Positions 61,739-64,000 of a stretch of DNA of 64,000 nucleotides are shown in pieces. The stretch comes from Bursaphelenchus xylophilus. Lineage: Eukaryota > Nematoda > Chromadorea > Rhabditida > Aphelenchoididae. The notes under the pieces were generated by a model. It did not search any database, was not told the origin of the DNA, and was given only the letters and a program-made list of their open reading frames with translations. The stretch lies in NCBI GenBank assembly GCA_904066235.2, contig CAJFCV020000005.1, forward strand, positions 6,009,501 to 6,073,500, given 5' to 3'. Every line of letters starts with the position of its first letter. Within the stretch, counting starts at the first letter, position 1. A program made the position numbers and the translations under genes.

Positions 61739-63561
61739 TTAATCTGAATCACTATCCTCATTGAATTCGAATGGTTTGAAGAGCTTCTTGACCCGTTGAG
61801 TGGCGTCGATCTCATTTTCATTGCTCAGAACACACTCCCGCCAATCCACCTTCTCGGGGGCATTCAGGAGTTTGGGACCACATAACACCTGTAATAGTGA
61901 TCGTCTAGATCTGTAAATCTCTTACTTCCCGAGGAAATTGGATTGGAAATCCGTTCATCGACTTGGTGAAAAGGCGGGTTGAATCTGGGAGCTCCACATA
62001 AAAGTAGGGTGATCCCTCGTTTACAAAGTCAGAAATCTGCTCATCTTCTTTCATGAAAACGAATTCGATTCCCCGTTTGGAGCCTTCTTCCACAAACGAT
62101 GATCGAAGATGTTTGGCGACATCCTTTGGAAGTGGAACAAATTGAACTTGGAGATGAGAGGTCTTATAATTCCTCTCGAAAATACATAAAGCCATTCCTT
62201 TCTGGTTACAAACCAAAGTGTAGGCATCTCTGTATTTAGCGACTTCTTCTTTGAGTTGTTCTGACGCAGCGGCCAATGATTGGATATGGCCTAAACGAAA
62301 CAATTGTGTCATCCATTACATTTACAGGTGGTATCCATTTAAATAAACTTGCCAACACTTAATACCATAACATGCAAATCATTCAATGGACCCTTAGGCA
62401 TGGCCATATAACTGGACGAGCCAATACTGACAATCAGATGTTTCTCGGCTTTCTCATTGGACAAACAGAACCAGCAGTTCTCCTCGGTGATGTTCTGCTT
62501 CCTCTTGGGTGGAGGTCCATTTTCCTGATCTCCTCTTCGTCGCCGTCCCCGAGAATTTTCTCCTTCCTCCTCCTCATCTGAATAATGCGCCGTATCGAAG
62601 AAGAATTGGCTTGAATTCCGTTGCACTTCCTTTTCTCGTTGCCTAAAGTATTATATATTACTTTGCCATTTAGATGCTTACTCTTGGACATATTCTGTCA
62701 AAATTTCCATATAAGGGAACTCGGTAGTATTGGGTGGCTGAGTTGTCAATTCAGGTCTGGTGAGGAACCTCATCGGCTTTACATTGAATGCATATATCCA
62801 CTTTTCCTTATTCGGATTCCCAACTGGAGCTAGTCCAATGAATCGGGTCACGTGTTGGGCGGCTTCTACAAGAACTCGATGATTTCTATAAGGCGACCTC
62901 TCGTAATGAGGTCCCATTCCAGCGAAGTGATAGCGAGGCTTTAGGGCAGCTGCTAATCTGGATATATGCTTAGATCCCTCATTTTCGGCATTAGGCTGAT
63001 TTATAGAATGTTTGGCCACGCTGGAAGGCCATACGGAAGTCAGTAGAACATCAATACCGAGGAACCCTGACTGAGTTCTGACAGGAAGTAAGAGATCATC
63101 AATGTCGTCTTCTACAAACTGGAATGGATTTGCAGATTTCCCTTCGATCCCACTCAAATAACAAATCGTGAGACCAGAAGCGGCGTGCAGGATCCCGCGA
63201 CGTCCAAGGAATGTCAAGTTAGGAGAGAATTCGACTCCAGTTTCTGGATAGAAACGAGCTGTCGACGGGCAGTTTGGACCTGAATATGGGTTTTTGGAAA
63301 ATAAGCAAAGTCGAAACATACCCAATATATACAAAGGGATGGGGAATTCTATCTTCCCCTCCACCACAGCCTGATTCTCCTCCTCATTTGGGCCAAAGAA
63401 TTCCCCCACACAAAATACGAGGTCAAAAGGACCATTCTGAAAGTAGATCAACTCTAAAACGTGCCTACTTTTTTGTTGATTACATTTAACTTCTTCCGTA
63501 GCAAGTTGAAGTTCCCATTTACATCTCCTACCGCCAACACTTTAACATCTTTGTTAGCCAT
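61739..63561 (-). CDS. CWF19L1: CWF19-like protein 1 (spliceosome/lariat factor)
   Basis: Six exons: 63561-63469, 63436-63322, 63279-62682, 62642-62353, 62290-61926 and 61888-61739; 536 residues, all in phase. It is related to yeast Drn1, which helps turn over intron lariats, and to the Cwf19 splicing factors. Layout: N-terminal calcineurin-like (metallophosphatase-fold) domain (VLAVGDVNGNFNLLRKK, FCVGEFFG), an acidic/basic linker (YSDEEEEGE, RGRRRRGDQ), the CwfJ-C-1 HIT-like domain (NCWFCLSN, KHLIVSIG, GPLNDLHVMVL) and the CwfJ-C-2 end (MNGFPIQFPREVL, WREC). The domain 1 metal residues are only partly kept, as in Drn1. An acceptor ACTTTAAG lies directly before ATG 63561, as expected for a downstream operon gene. 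Intron 4 begins with GC (GTTG|GCAAGT). Confidence 0.93.
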
Positions 63562-63664
63562 CTTAAAGTATTTGAAGCTCTTAGAAAATTGGATTAGTAT
63601 TAGGTACAGAACCACAAAAATTAAACAAATCAATTTCTAGGTTTACATTTTATTTACACATAGT

Positions 63665-64000
63665 TTAATCCAGATTATCTTCATCATGACAGTCTCGTCT
63701 TGGTCCCGGACAATTGGAGGAAAGATCTTCTTCGGAAACAAATGCGCATCCACACCATACACAGTAAAAGTGATGCGATCTCAGATAATCGGTTACTGTA
63801 GCTAATCTAAATAAAAAGATTAATAACCGCAGAATCAAACTGACCGAAATATTAGGTCATCCATCTCTAACGAATAGAGATCTGGTTCCTCTGGAGCGAC
63901 AACACCACTCGAATATTTGAAAGTATACTCTTTATTGACCTGCTCGTGTCTTGTCCTCTTTGTCATATATTCGAATTCTTCAGTTTCCACAACTTCTCGT
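63665..64000 (-). CDS. GPATCH11: GPATCH11 (G-patch/DUF4187), 3' part only
   Basis: The gene runs off the right edge; two exons are inside, 64000-63845 (incomplete) and 63806-63665. The last ~90 residues are the DUF4187 domain: Glu-rich start with FEYMTKRTRHEQVNKEY, then YLRSHHFYCVWCGCAFVSEE, then NCPGPRRDCHDED. The Cys/His pattern HxYCxWC...CPG...HD is diagnostic of GPATCH11 (CCDC75), a G-patch protein of the splicing machinery. The G-patch itself would lie beyond the window. Its stop is 103 bp upstream of the CWF19L1 start on the same strand, which suggests an operon. Confidence 0.88.

Overview
The window is nuclear DNA from a free-living or parasitic nematode (class Chromadorea; no closer assignment is justified). 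Evidence: most introns are 30-70 nt with GT donors and TTTCAG-type acceptors; possible trans-splice acceptors lie a few bases before several start codons; genes are tightly packed with convergent and tandem pairs; and the gene content is worm-like (innexin, PLC-beta of the egl-8 type, dmsr-like peptide receptor, TTBK-like kinase, PLAC-domain ADAM). I rebuilt exon chains by hand and checked reading phase across every junction. All gene models are predictions from sequence only, without transcript data or database searches.

Layout. 1-16 kb: a small one-pass membrane protein and, divergently, a glycine/methionine-rich secreted peptide; an MPPED-type metallophosphoesterase; a serpentine receptor; a tyrosine kinase without an SH2 domain; a mitochondrial-type glycerol-3-phosphate acyltransferase; and a first eIF4E gene. 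A 3 kb gene-free, partly GC-rich stretch precedes the PLC gene. 16-24.5 kb: a 19-20 exon PLC-beta gene with all expected domains, whose penultimate intron holds a ~1.75 kb near-perfect fold-back carrying two facing tRNA-like Pol III promoter modules. 25-31 kb: a PP1-like protein that has lost most metal ligands (probable pseudophosphatase), a compact ADAM metalloprotease with a PLAC-like tail, and an intracellular CAP protein. 31-35 kb: a peptide GPCR whose large intron holds a 1.54 kb Tc1/mariner-type fold-back with TA target duplication. 35-39 kb is gene-free apart from a MITE.

39-50 kb: an innexin with two equal-length alternative first exons, serine palmitoyltransferase subunit 2, and mitochondrial IF-2. 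50-57 kb, minus strand: an ionotropic-receptor-like channel, an SLC4 anion transporter, a 50-residue secreted peptide and a family-49 glycosyltransferase, arranged head to tail. 58-64 kb: a second eIF4E gene with the same intron positions as the first, a TTBK/CK1-like kinase, and a probable operon of GPATCH11 (3' part only) followed 103 bp later by CWF19L1.

Functional links are loose, as is usual in a nematode chromosome. Recurrent themes are Gq/PLC and peptide signalling (PLC-beta, two GPCRs, small secreted peptides), membrane lipid synthesis (GPAT, SPT), translation (two eIF4E, mtIF2) and splicing (CWF19L1, GPATCH11). The most unusual features are the two giant intronic fold-backs, the pseudophosphatase, the innexin alternative N-termini, the eIF4E pair and a local cluster of GC-AG introns.
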